In this document: positions 1 through 8,139 of the stretch, in pieces
Numbering within the stretch: position 1 is the stretch's first letter
Layout of the letters: each line of letters opens with the position of its first letter
Program-made: the position numbers and the translations under genes
Notes under the pieces: model-generated
Database searches by the model: none
What the model was told of the DNA's origin: nothing
The model's input: the letters and a program-made list of their open reading frames with translations, nothing else
Assembly (NCBI RefSeq): GCF_014640295.1
Contig: NZ_BMGR01000002.1
Location: 62,001-126,000 of the forward strand
DNA: 64,000 bases
Reading direction: 5' to 3'
Source of the DNA: Paenibacillus abyssi
GTDB lineage: Bacteria > Bacillota > Bacilli > Paenibacillales > Paenibacillaceae

Positions 1-194
1 TCCCCAATTAAATAGCGAATGCGTTCCGAATATTCTGATAAAGACTGCTGCAGCTTGAACTGCTTGTATTCATCCCTGCTAAATATACGTACAACCTGAG
101 GCTGATCCTTCAAAACAGTTTTTAACAGGCTGGTACCGATCGTTCCGGTACCACCGATAATGAGCACTCTTTTATCCGTAAAATATCCCGCCAT
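1..194 (-). CDS. PseB-like nucleotide-sugar 4,6-dehydratase, N-terminal fragment
   Basis: The first 64 residues of a protein cut by the left window edge. It opens with a Rossmann-fold glycine motif of the extended SDR type (VLIIGGTGTIGTSLL), then VVRIFSRDE and QFKLQQ. This start is typical of UDP-N-acetylglucosamine 4,6-dehydratases of the PseB/FlaA1/CapD group, which carry out the first step of pseudaminic acid synthesis. The ATG at 194 follows an AGGAGG box. It lies 16 bases after the SpsF-like gene, so it is probably the ninth gene of the same operon. Only the cofactor-binding end is visible, so PseB versus another family dehydratase cannot be settled here. Confidence 0.8.
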   Translation of the reverse strand, partial: MAGYFTDKRVLIIGGTGTIGTSLLKTVLKDQPQVVRIFSRDEYKQFKLQQSLSEYSERIRYLIG

Positions 195-210
195 ATGGCC
201 CTCCTGTTGG

Positions 211-951
211 TTATCTCGGTTTTTTTTGTTGAATATGGCGATTCATTTCTAGTAATTCGGGATTGGTTTGAAGAAAGCGGACAATATCATAAAGAGAAAA
301 ATCTTTTTTCACTGGATATAGAGATTCGAATACCTTATTTATCAACTCATAGTCATCAGATGTATCCAACGTTAAACGAAATTCAGGATGTCTTAAAAAA
401 TAAGGCGCCTCCACATTTGACAGTCGATATTGCTCAGGTCTTTCATATATATAAAGAGAGACGTGTTCACGATCCGGAGGATCAATTGTCATTCGTTCCA
501 CCTCGGCAAGTGTCTCTGTACGGAATACCTCCACACTAAATCCCAAAGGATACGTTCGCACAAGATGATTTCCTACATAGTCTAAATAAGGATGTTCCAG
601 CATTCTCTCAATTGCGGTATCAATCGTCTCAGCGTCAATTAACGGACAATCGCTCGTTATTTGCACAATCAAATCCGTATTCGTTGCCTGTGCTGCCTCG
701 ACAGTTCTAGCCAGAACGTCCTCTTCACTGCCTCGATAATATAATACGCCTTGCTTTTTAGCCGTCTCGACTACAATTGCATCCTGTTCATTCGTAGTTG
801 TGGCAATGACAACATTGTGTAAATACTTTGACTGCCTGAGCCTCTCAATCAGCCTTACTAACGCAGGCTCCCCGGCAAAGTCCATCAATACTTTTCCCGG
901 CAATCTTGAAGATGTCATTCTAGTGGCAACAATCGCATTTATGTTCATCAT
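211..951 (-). CDS. SpsF/PseF-type cytidylyltransferase-like protein
   Basis: A 246-residue protein of the CTP_transf_3 (acylneuraminate cytidylyltransferase/SpsF) family. The nucleotide-binding start INAIVATRMTSSRLPGKVL and the later ITSDCPLIDAE match the family pattern. Members activate nonulosonic acids with CMP (PseF, NeuA) or act in spore-coat polysaccharide synthesis (SpsF). The reading frame is open further upstream, but the ATG at 951 follows a GGGGGG box and overlaps the stop of the previous gene as ATGA, which suggests translational coupling; an ATG three bases on is equally possible. The neighbours suggest CMP-activation of the sugar made by the operon. Whether it is PseF proper or SpsF is uncertain. 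Confidence 0.85.
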   Translation of the reverse strand: MMNINAIVATRMTSSRLPGKVLMDFAGEPALVRLIERLRQSKYLHNVVIATTTNEQDAIVVETAKKQGVLYYRGSEEDVLARTVEAAQATNTDLIVQITSDCPLIDAETIDTAIERMLEHPYLDYVGNHLVRTYPLGFSVEVFRTETLAEVERMTIDPPDREHVSLYIYERPEQYRLSNVEAPYFLRHPEFRLTLDTSDDYELINKVFESLYPVKKDFSLYDIVRFLQTNPELLEMNRHIQQKKPR

Positions 952-1946
952 ATAACCCCCCGGATAAAAGAAACAATACGTTCTGTAGAATGTCCATCCA
1001 TCCAAATATAGGAATCAACTGATTTTTCAATTGATTTTTGTTCTTTGTTATTCAAATTCGAAATCCGGTGTTTAAGCCAATCAAATGAAGTAATCAGTTC
1101 AGATAGCCCAAGCTTATTCGATATGCATACATCAGGCATGGCGAGATTCGGCTGGTAACTTATCGCACACTTACCCTGCAATGCCGCATGCAATAGCCCC
1201 ATAGAATTCATACTGATGACATAATCATAATTAGGAATAAGCCCGTTTAAATTACCATCTAATTGAACTGCCTCCTGTATGTATGCTTGGGGAATATGGG
1301 GTGTTTCTTTAGGATGAAACTTAATATGAAAATCATATTGTTTATGGGAACTGAATATTGCAAGACAATCATTCAATACTTGCTGTTCCGTATAACCTAG
1401 CGAATCTCCATATAAATAGGATAAGGGCTGTGATAAGAACAATATCTTATTCCCTGCCGGAGGTGCTGCTGTGATGCGGTTCCGAATGAATTTATCTAAC
1501 CCGGGCTGGCCCAGGGCATATAAGATCTCCTCCGGAACGCCTTCCTGAATCGCTTCTCTTTTTGCGAGCTCGTCCATAACAATATAATAGTCAGGATATA
1601 CCTGTGCACTATTTGAAGCTTTAAAGCGCGATATATAATTCGTCCAATAGTCTAAGATTGACATCGTTTTAATATTTTCCTTTTTACACCGCGCAATAAT
1701 TCTGATTTCGGCATCGCTGCCCCAACTTGTCCCTGTAATCACCAAAGACAAGTCATTAGCGGCAATCTCATTTTCAATTATTTCCACGACATGTTCAAAA
1801 GTGCTGGCTTGACCCGGATTTAAATGAGCGGAAGGCCCAATACAGTAGAATTGAACGGGCCAGCCTAAGGAAAGCATTTCAAGAGCAATGGGTGAAACAA
1901 CATCGTATCCTCCCGGGTCATGTGAGAGGCATATGATTTTTTTCAT
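948..1946 (-). CDS. GT-B-like protein of the sugar operon, function unknown
   Basis: A 332-residue protein. It starts with MKKIICLSHDPGGYDVVSP and has a C-terminal half with FLSQPLSYLYGD and IKFHPKE followed by a glycine/serine-rich stretch (ISMNSMGLLHAALQGK). The H-P-K-E motif and the late S-x-x-G-x-x-x-x-A-L-x-G pattern recall GT-B-fold enzymes such as CDP-glycerol or polysialyl transferases and the PseG type, but I do not recognise a specific family. The chosen ATG gives a natural N-terminus; an ATG 24 bases upstream (1970) is possible. It overlaps the preceding aminotransferase gene by 29 bases. Its position in a flagellin-sugar operon suggests transfer or hydrolysis of a nucleotide sugar; this is inference. 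Confidence 0.7.
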   Translation of the reverse strand: MKKIICLSHDPGGYDVVSPIALEMLSLGWPVQFYCIGPSAHLNPGQASTFEHVVEIIENEIAANDLSLVITGTSWGSDAEIRIIARCKKENIKTMSILDYWTNYISRFKASNSAQVYPDYYIVMDELAKREAIQEGVPEEILYALGQPGLDKFIRNRITAAPPAGNKILFLSQPLSYLYGDSLGYTEQQVLNDCLAIFSSHKQYDFHIKFHPKETPHIPQAYIQEAVQLDGNLNGLIPNYDYVISMNSMGLLHAALQGKCAISYQPNLAMPDVCISNKLGLSELITSFDWLKHRISNLNNKEQKSIEKSVDSYIWMDGHSTERIVSFIRGVI

Positions 1947-3216
1947 AGTCGTATAATTTCCCTCTCTCATTCCAAACCTTACGAACCGCATCAAGAAAAT
2001 CACGGATATCGTCAGGTTGGAACGGCCTCCTGCATACATCGGCGATTAATAAGCGTTCGTCATACATTTGCTCGGCAACCGGACAGATGCCCCTCTTATA
2101 ATCCTGCACAGGCTGCTCAATGAGCGAGAAGGGATACTGCGTCTGGTTGTACACTTTTTTGTGTTGATACATAGGATGCAAGTAAATCGGCTTTTGATAA
2201 CCTTGTCCTAACGGAAAGCCCTCTGCTTTCATCGCCTCGGCAAACGTTTTTCGGGAAATTCCCCACTCTTCTTTGTCGTATTGAATAGGGTACACATAGT
2301 AGGCGTGTTCATAGCCATCAGGCAGGAAAACGCCTTGCAGCCCCTCGAACCGCTTCAGTTCAAATGATAAAAGAGATGCTAAACGCCTTCGCTCTACTAA
2401 AAAGCCATCAAGCTTCTTTAATTGTTCTATACCAATCGCCGCATGCAGTTCTGTCATTCTATAGTTATTGCCGAGTGCCACAGTATCATAATCCTCTTCA
2501 TCGTCAAGAACCATCTCGCCATGATTACGAATTAATTGGCATCTTCTCGCTAAGTCTGCATCATTAGTCAGGATCAGTCCGCCTTCTCCGCTGTGGATAA
2601 TTTTATGGTAATTCAGACTAAACACACTCAAATGTCCAAATGTACCGGCATACTTTCCATCAATAGAGGCCCCAGGAGCCTGAGCATTATCTTCAATTAC
2701 GTAAAGATTGTGCTTAACGGCAAGCTGCATAATTTGAGGCAAAAATGCCGGCAACCCTAATATGTTAGCAACAATAATTGCTTTTGTCCGAGGCGTAATC
2801 CATTTTTCTATTTCTTTTGGATTGAGGTTGTATGTATCTTCATCAATATCCACAAATATCGGGACGGCATTGTTCATTAAAATGGCACTTGCACTCGCAA
2901 CCATTGTGAAAGGTGTTACCAGCACTTCATCTCCTGGACCGATCTCACAGGCCGCAACAGCTGTATGCAGTGCTGTTGTCGCTGAATTAACCGAGATCCC
3001 ATAAGTGCTTCCAAACTTTTCGGCAAAGGCATGCTCAATCTCCCTTACCTTTGCTCCACCGAGAAATCCTTCCCCGGCCCGACCAATGAAGGCGGAAAGG
3101 CTTCCTTTTTCCATTACCTCCATAACTGCTTGTTTTTCTTCGATCCCCATTGTATTTACCCATGGGATAGCATGTTGTCTTACTGGCTCTCCTCCAAGAA
3201 GCGCTAGATCACTCAT
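1918..3216 (-). CDS. DegT/DnrJ/EryC1/StrS family sugar aminotransferase
   Basis: A 432-residue PLP-dependent aminotransferase that adds an amino group to a keto-sugar nucleotide or cyclitol. Visible family marks are the N-terminal LALLGGEPV, SVNSATTALHTAV near the cofactor phosphate, VIEDNAQAPGA and the probable PLP lysine in SLNYHKIIHSGEGG. The sequence start is unlike PseC and more like aminotransferases of the scyllo-inosose/AHBA-synthase branch, so the substrate is open. The ATG at 3216 has an AAGGAG box ten bases upstream and overlaps the acetyltransferase gene by 8 bases. It probably works with the adjacent oxidoreductase, which would supply the keto group, and with the acetyltransferase. 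Confidence 0.88.
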   Translation of the reverse strand: MSDLALLGGEPVRQHAIPWVNTMGIEEKQAVMEVMEKGSLSAFIGRAGEGFLGGAKVREIEHAFAEKFGSTYGISVNSATTALHTAVAACEIGPGDEVLVTPFTMVASASAILMNNAVPIFVDIDEDTYNLNPKEIEKWITPRTKAIIVANILGLPAFLPQIMQLAVKHNLYVIEDNAQAPGASIDGKYAGTFGHLSVFSLNYHKIIHSGEGGLILTNDADLARRCQLIRNHGEMVLDDEEDYDTVALGNNYRMTELHAAIGIEQLKKLDGFLVERRRLASLLSFELKRFEGLQGVFLPDGYEHAYYVYPIQYDKEEWGISRKTFAEAMKAEGFPLGQGYQKPIYLHPMYQHKKVYNQTQYPFSLIEQPVQDYKRGICPVAEQMYDERLLIADVCRRPFQPDDIRDFLDAVRKVWNERGKLYDYEKNHMPLT

Positions 3217-3796
3217 TGTTCCGTTCTCCTTCCGGCACGTATGCAGCATTCCTGATTAACCATTCATTTCGAAGAATCCCATATTCAATCACATCTATAT
3301 ATTGATTTTGCTTATAGGCTGCCTGTCTCCTGACGCCCTCTTTAATAAAACCGAGCGATTCGGCCAGCCTTTGCATTCCTACGTTTGTGTGATAGGTTCC
3401 GCAGCTTATTCGGTTTAAATTCAATTCTTGAAAACCATGGGCAATAATCAGCTTCGCCGCCTCAGATGCGTACCCCTTATTCCAGTATTTTTTTTCTCCC
3501 AGAACAATTGCAAAATCCGCCGTTCTATTGATGAAATGAATATCCTGCAAGCTTATGTTCCCGATATGGACATGATCCTCAAGTGTAACGATTGCCAGGA
3601 TTAGAGATTCCTTTGTCTTCTGTGCATATTGGATATATTGAAGCGCATCCTGATATAAATAAGGGTAGCGATAGTGGTTGTTCTGCTTGCAAACTTCCGC
3701 ATCATTAAACCAATTAAGATAATTCGACTCCGCATCATTCTCTTGAAGAGGCCTCAAAAAGAGCCGACTGCCGTTCAAAAAAGGGATCGCATTCAT
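3209..3796 (-). CDS. GNAT-family (RimJ/RimL, PseH-like) N-acetyltransferase
   Basis: A 195-residue acetyl-CoA-dependent acetyltransferase. The pattern LFLRPLQENDAE at the start, then HIGNISL, a late EKKYWNKGYASEAAKLII block (acetyl-CoA pyrophosphate loop) and RLAESLGFIKEGVRRQA at the end is typical of the Acetyltransf_3 family that includes PseH. In this operon the likely job is acetylation of the amino-sugar made by the neighbouring aminotransferase. The start overlaps the end of the oxidoreductase gene as ATGA. Sugar specificity cannot be read from sequence alone. Confidence 0.85.
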   Translation of the reverse strand: MNAIPFLNGSRLFLRPLQENDAESNYLNWFNDAEVCKQNNHYRYPYLYQDALQYIQYAQKTKESLILAIVTLEDHVHIGNISLQDIHFINRTADFAIVLGEKKYWNKGYASEAAKLIIAHGFQELNLNRISCGTYHTNVGMQRLAESLGFIKEGVRRQAAYKQNQYIDVIEYGILRNEWLIRNAAYVPEGERNNE

Positions 3797-4821
3797 AGGC
3801 CACTCTCCTGCTTATTATATACGACTGGTTCCCAGCATCGTGAATGGTATGATCTCTCAATAGCTTGGGAAACATAAATTGGATAAAGGCCGTCAACCAG
3901 TGTGCATACCGGGGCAGCATTACCGTCAAGCAGATCGGCCAGATGATTAACCGCATGCTGAAGATTGGCATCTTCCAATAGATGATCTTCAACCTTGTCA
4001 ACCGTTAATCCATTAAACCCAGAAAATAAGCGGTGTGGGCTTTGCCGCAAATATTGTACCTTATTGCCGCTTTCTGAAATTTCTATTTTTCCATTCTCAA
4101 AATACAAATCGATTTCAAACATATAGTAAAAAGCATCATTAAACGCTTCCGCATAACCACTTAAGTCTTTTTCCGTTTTAAAGTGAAAGGAATACGATAA
4201 ATCTCCATCCCGGTCTGCTGTCGTTTCAACTTGTTCGAAAACCATCACTTGATTTATATTGCCGGCAAACCAGTTTAATAAGTCAAACAGATGAGAGCCC
4301 GTGTTTAGAATTCCACGCGTATAACGCGCGTGCACACGGTAGAGAGTTCCGTAAGTTTTCTTTTGAATATGGTCATGAATGCCTTTCATGCCCTTGTTCC
4401 AGCGCCTTGTCAGATTCGGAACAACATAACGAGTATTTGCGAATGGAGCGTACAAGGCGCTTATTGCCTTTGCCTCCGAAACATTTGCCACAACAGGCTT
4501 TTCACAAAATACGAGCTTAGTATCTGTATGAACTAATATATAACGCAGCAGTTCATAATGTGTTTCCGGAGGGGTGCAAATACTAATGACATCCGGCTTA
4601 TGCTCCTTAAGCATTGCGAGTGTATCCCGATAAAAAGAGGTTTCCGATGAGAACTGCTGAAGCTGCAATTGACGGTCATCATTTGAATCGGATGCAGCGG
4701 CAAGTAGAAATCGAGAGCTATTCAAATACGCAAGTGTATGGCTCGAAGGTTTATGTCTTTTATCATCCAGATCATATAATAGACCGATTTGACCTAATCC
4801 GATGATTACGGATCTATACAT
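3793..4821 (-). CDS. Gfo/Idh/MocA-family sugar oxidoreductase
   Basis: A 342-residue NAD(P)-dependent oxidoreductase. The N-terminal dinucleotide-binding motif is SVIIGLGQIGLLYD, followed by VISICTPPETHYELL and the conserved EKPVVANV (lysine of the family's EKP motif). The RGILNTGSHLFDLLNWF segment carries the usual catalytic-site histidine. Family members oxidise sugar hydroxyls to give the keto group used by DegT-type aminotransferases (compare WlbA/WlbC pairs). A GGGAGA box precedes the ATG. It lies 21 bases after the methylase and overlaps the acetyltransferase by 4 bases. The substrate is unknown. Confidence 0.88.
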   Translation of the reverse strand: MYRSVIIGLGQIGLLYDLDDKRHKPSSHTLAYLNSSRFLLAAASDSNDDRQLQLQQFSSETSFYRDTLAMLKEHKPDVISICTPPETHYELLRYILVHTDTKLVFCEKPVVANVSEAKAISALYAPFANTRYVVPNLTRRWNKGMKGIHDHIQKKTYGTLYRVHARYTRGILNTGSHLFDLLNWFAGNINQVMVFEQVETTADRDGDLSYSFHFKTEKDLSGYAEAFNDAFYYMFEIDLYFENGKIEISESGNKVQYLRQSPHRLFSGFNGLTVDKVEDHLLEDANLQHAVNHLADLLDGNAAPVCTLVDGLYPIYVSQAIERSYHSRCWEPVVYNKQESGL

Positions 4822-4842
4822 AAGATTCTCCCGTATATTAAT

Positions 4843-5481
4843 CTATTCTATTCTTTTCTCAAGAAGGTACATTTGATCCACATTATCGTTTTTCACATAT
4901 TTATATTTCGTTTCTTTGACAATCTGCAAATCCGGATACCTGGAGACGAACAGCGATACAAAATCAGACTTCCACATCTTCCCCGATTGACCGTGATAGT
5001 TTATCTCCTCGTAGTGATCTGAATAATATTCGAATCCCCATATATACCGATTACTAACGCGATACATTTCATCCATAACCATAGCAATATGGTCTGGAGA
5101 AAGATGGATTAATACTCCGCTTGTATAAACTAGCGGAAAATACCGATCTTTAAATGGCAAATCGAATGCTGATCCTTGTAGAACATTTATATGATTTGTG
5201 CGTTCTTTTGCTTTTTCAACAGCATACGGCTGCAGCTCAACGCCATACAAATCATTAAAGCCGATAGACTGAAGATGCAATAAAATGTTTCCTACATTGC
5301 AGCCAACCTCCAAAGTGCGGCATTCAGCTAATTGACCGACAAACTGTTCATTCATTTCAGTACGCGTTACTCCATACTGTTCTTTATAAATTTGGTCCAG
5401 CTGTTCCACACTAAATGTATTGCGATCCGTATATTCTTTTCCGAAGCTGCCCTGCCAGAATTCAATTTGCTCAGTATTCAC
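4843..5481 (-). CDS. Pseudaminic acid biosynthesis-associated methylase
   Basis: A 212-residue SAM-dependent methyltransferase. It begins MNTEQIEFWQGSFGKEYTDRN, has motif I as LEVGCNVGNILLHL, an acidic ribose-binding residue in LYGVELQPYA, and YTSGVLIHLSPDH. This layout is that of the small methylase family (TIGR03587) found beside pseudaminic acid and flagellar genes. It probably methylates the flagellar sugar. The start is GTG at 5481 with an AGGAGA box, overlapping the Maf gene stop as GTGA. The exact acceptor position is unknown. Confidence 0.88.
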   Translation of the reverse strand: MNTEQIEFWQGSFGKEYTDRNTFSVEQLDQIYKEQYGVTRTEMNEQFVGQLAECRTLEVGCNVGNILLHLQSIGFNDLYGVELQPYAVEKAKERTNHINVLQGSAFDLPFKDRYFPLVYTSGVLIHLSPDHIAMVMDEMYRVSNRYIWGFEYYSDHYEEINYHGQSGKMWKSDFVSLFVSRYPDLQIVKETKYKYVKNDNVDQMYLLEKRIE

Positions 5482-7376
5482 TGTATCTCCTGCCTATCAT
5501 AATTTAATGCTTGCATGACCTTTTCTCCCAACTGCTGTTTTAGTACATTAAAGATTGGTTCATTATCCCGAATCGCTTCTTGACAGCTCAATACAAAAGC
5601 GCCGAACGATTTTACAATCGCTCTTGCTTTCTTTATTTTATTGTTCAATTCGTTTAATTCCAGTACAGATTTTTGGAAAATATCAAACTGTACCCTAACC
5701 ATTGGCTCTATAAAAACACGGTAATATTCGTTTCTAAATAAATCTTTATTTTGCTTTGAGATTTGGTCTAACATATCATTTGTTTTCTTAATGTGAGAAA
5801 TTGCTGCAGCAGACTCCAGCTTTTTCAATGTCTTGACGATATTGATCATAAGCTTATGCAGTTCCTCATGTTGAGCATTCATAACAAGCTGCTGTTTCTG
5901 GATATACCCGTAATCATACACGGCTGCATTCTCTTTATACCAGTCCTGTTCAACAGCCGCTTCCTTCAACCGGTTCTTAATAACCTCCGATAGTTCTTCA
6001 AAACGGCTCCCTTTAATCTTGGCCCCGCCCTTGGTTGTATTAATAACCGGAATATCCGGCATATCCACAATCACTTGTTCCATCTGTCCCCGTGCAATAT
6101 TATGAGCCTCATTCGTCTGGACTTCTCCCCCATATACATCCTCAACAGCGATCAAACCTTCAAGCTCTTCTTTTCCTAAAAACGTAGATCGAGTATCATA
6201 TTGAATCCCCTGAGAATAATACTGCTGATTCTTAAAGGAGAAGTTTTGCCCAACCAACACTACAGTTCCGGCGTTAAGTTTGTTTGCTACTTGCAAGGCA
6301 ACCACAGCAACCGATGCAGCATCCGTAATAACTTCATCATTGCTCGTTAGTTGTTCTTTATTAAGAAAATAGGGAGATATATGGTCCTGACTCATAAACA
6401 TATGCAGCATCGGTCCTGGGTAAACTTCCAACGTCTGATATCCGATTGTACTTCCAAATATCAGAGGAATATCTGTGATATTGTTATTCATAATTTCAGA
6501 AAGCACCTGATGATTGTAAGTATTAGGATCGTATGATACAACAGCGTCAGGATATATCTGGTGAGATAATAACGCCTTGTTAGCCGAACCGACAGCGAAA
6601 ATATAGGCTAGTCCTTTTTGTTTGATATATCTTAGATTTTCAATTTCCTCTTCTAATGAAGGTCCTGCGGCTACGAGAACTATCGGTTTTCTATCAAACA
6701 CTTTATTTTTTAATCTTAGAATATTGGGCGTCTCGATTACCTTCATTAGGTTTATCTGCGCATTGTATGACCATAATCTTTCATATCCTAAATTCGTATG
6801 AATACTTGTCCGTTTCATCTCAAGACTTTTCTTGAAGGTTTCAATGAATGTTTTCGTTAGCTCGGGAAATGCACGCTCGTAAACCGGATTAATAATAACC
6901 AGCACATCGTTTGTAAAATTGTCGAAATAAAATCTCAAAAAAGTTTCAAGAGAGCTTCCGCAAACGATATTCTTCAAATTTTTGTTTGCAATAGGATGAA
7001 GCGGTCTTGCCTGCATCATGCGGTAAAGAACAGCAGGTATAGGTTCATAGATCGTATAAGGCGTTGTCTTCAAATACTTTGCCAGCGATTCAATGTGATA
7101 CCCCATTCCTAATCCGAAGAAGAAAACATGTTTTGATTGTTTAATCTGTTCAATATAGGGCTCAGTCCATTTCTCGGCTTCATTCATCGGATTATATTGA
7201 CTATGCAGATAAACGGTTTTTCCTCCATATTGAACGCATAGGTTAGCTTGTCCATTCCTTGCCTGTTGGATCTCAACTGGCTCTTTTTGAATGGAATCCT
7301 TGGCCGCTTCAATGTATTGCCATGCATTATGATAACTCTCTTTAAGCAATTGCATATTCTTTTCAAAAGTCATCAT
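5478..7376 (-). CDS. Maf-type motility accessory factor / flagellin glycosyltransferase (DUF115)
   Basis: A 632-residue protein of the MptE-like/DUF115 family. The N-terminal part has FFFGLGMGYHIESLAKYL and YTIYEPIPAVLYRMM; the DUF115 core starts near residue 230 with PIVLVAAGPSLEEEIENL and continues through FAVGSANKALLSHQ and a VLVGQNFSFKNQQYYS segment. Maf proteins of Geobacillus, Clostridium and Campylobacter transfer nonulosonic acids to flagellin serine/threonine before export. The gene sits in the first cluster after hag. Two adjacent ATG codons (7376 and 7373) follow a GAGGAG box; spacing favours the second. It starts two bases after the previous stop. Confidence 0.9.
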   Translation of the reverse strand: MMTFEKNMQLLKESYHNAWQYIEAAKDSIQKEPVEIQQARNGQANLCVQYGGKTVYLHSQYNPMNEAEKWTEPYIEQIKQSKHVFFFGLGMGYHIESLAKYLKTTPYTIYEPIPAVLYRMMQARPLHPIANKNLKNIVCGSSLETFLRFYFDNFTNDVLVIINPVYERAFPELTKTFIETFKKSLEMKRTSIHTNLGYERLWSYNAQINLMKVIETPNILRLKNKVFDRKPIVLVAAGPSLEEEIENLRYIKQKGLAYIFAVGSANKALLSHQIYPDAVVSYDPNTYNHQVLSEIMNNNITDIPLIFGSTIGYQTLEVYPGPMLHMFMSQDHISPYFLNKEQLTSNDEVITDAASVAVVALQVANKLNAGTVVLVGQNFSFKNQQYYSQGIQYDTRSTFLGKEELEGLIAVEDVYGGEVQTNEAHNIARGQMEQVIVDMPDIPVINTTKGGAKIKGSRFEELSEVIKNRLKEAAVEQDWYKENAAVYDYGYIQKQQLVMNAQHEELHKLMINIVKTLKKLESAAAISHIKKTNDMLDQISKQNKDLFRNEYYRVFIEPMVRVQFDIFQKSVLELNELNNKIKKARAIVKSFGAFVLSCQEAIRDNEPIFNVLKQQLGEKVMQALNYDRQEIQ

Positions 7377-7377
7377 A

Positions 7378-7968
7378 CTACTCCTCACTAATCATAATTT
7401 GATTGAGCTGATGCAACAATTGTTCCAGCTGAGGTTTTATTTCGTAATTCAACAAATCCGCCATTAGCGTATGATCCTTGTCAAGAGCGGCATTCATGAA
7501 TTGTCCCAGATTTCCATTTAATTGTGACAAAAACGCTTCTGAGCCTCCAGCATTTCCGTCTGAAAGCATGTAGCCGCTTAATGACTGCACTAGAATCGTA
7601 ATATGCTGCAATCCCTCCGTAAAATCATTGATAGATGACCACACATTAACATCTAAGCCTGTATATAATTGGTCGCTTAGCTTTGTTAACTCAGGCAGTG
7701 CCCGAGAAATATAATGAGTGGATGATTCAAGCATCTGGGTTAGCCACTCGCTCTCTTTGACTACTTTTATATCCACTTTATTGACCCCATCGATATGGCC
7801 TGCTAAGAAATCCGTAAAGTTACCATCCAGTTCTTCTCCATCAATTAAAATTTGTTCAATAATAACCCTGGACTGGTTAAGGAAAGTTTGTATTCTATCC
7901 ACAATGAAATCGATCTGTTCTTGGCTGTTTTCATATTCCCATACTTCATTCAGCATATATATTTTCAT
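7378..7968 (-). CDS. Uncharacterised first gene of the flagellin glycosylation operon
   Basis: A 196-residue acidic protein that I do not recognise. It has no signal peptide and no membrane segment. It looks mostly helical, with a short beta-like start (MKIYMLNEVWEYEN), an IDGEELDGNFTDFL stretch, and a C-terminal helical region rich in leucine and glutamine ending IKPQLEQLLHQLNQIMI. It is the first gene behind a sigma-D-like promoter and ends two bases before the Maf gene, so it is probably co-expressed with flagellin. A chaperone or adaptor for flagellin or for Maf is one possibility, but this is guesswork from position. Confidence 0.75.
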   Translation of the reverse strand: MKIYMLNEVWEYENSQEQIDFIVDRIQTFLNQSRVIIEQILIDGEELDGNFTDFLAGHIDGVNKVDIKVVKESEWLTQMLESSTHYISRALPELTKLSDQLYTGLDVNVWSSINDFTEGLQHITILVQSLSGYMLSDGNAGGSEAFLSQLNGNLGQFMNAALDKDHTLMADLLNYEIKPQLEQLLHQLNQIMISEE

Positions 7969-8009
7969 TCGGGCAGGAACCTCTTTTCAATAAGTATGTA
8001 TACATGTAT

Positions 8010-8036
8010 ATATCGGTTATAAATGGCCTTTTATTA
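8010..8036 (-). promoter_or_regulatory. Sigma-D-like promoter of the flagellin glycosylation operon
   Basis: On the minus strand TAAT-N15-ACCGATAT, against the Bacillus sigma-D consensus TAAA-N14/16-GCCGATAT (3 of 4 and 7 of 8 matches). It lies about 40 bases ahead of the 196-residue gene and just after the hag terminator. Confidence 0.6.
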
Positions 8037-8087
8037 ATAAACCTCGATTCGTTTCCTCAAGTTTCCTGAATTAGAGTTTATAAACAT

Positions 8088-8113
8088 AAAAAAAACCCCG
8101 GTTTCCCGGGGTT
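8088..8113 (-). terminator. Intrinsic terminator of hag
   Basis: An 8-bp perfect stem (AACCCCGG/CCGGGGTT) with a GAAA tetraloop on the minus-strand RNA, followed directly by a run of T. It ends the flagellin transcript and separates it from the glycosylation operon. Confidence 0.92.
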
Positions 8114-8139
8114 CAATAATTGAACTGCTGTTATTATAA

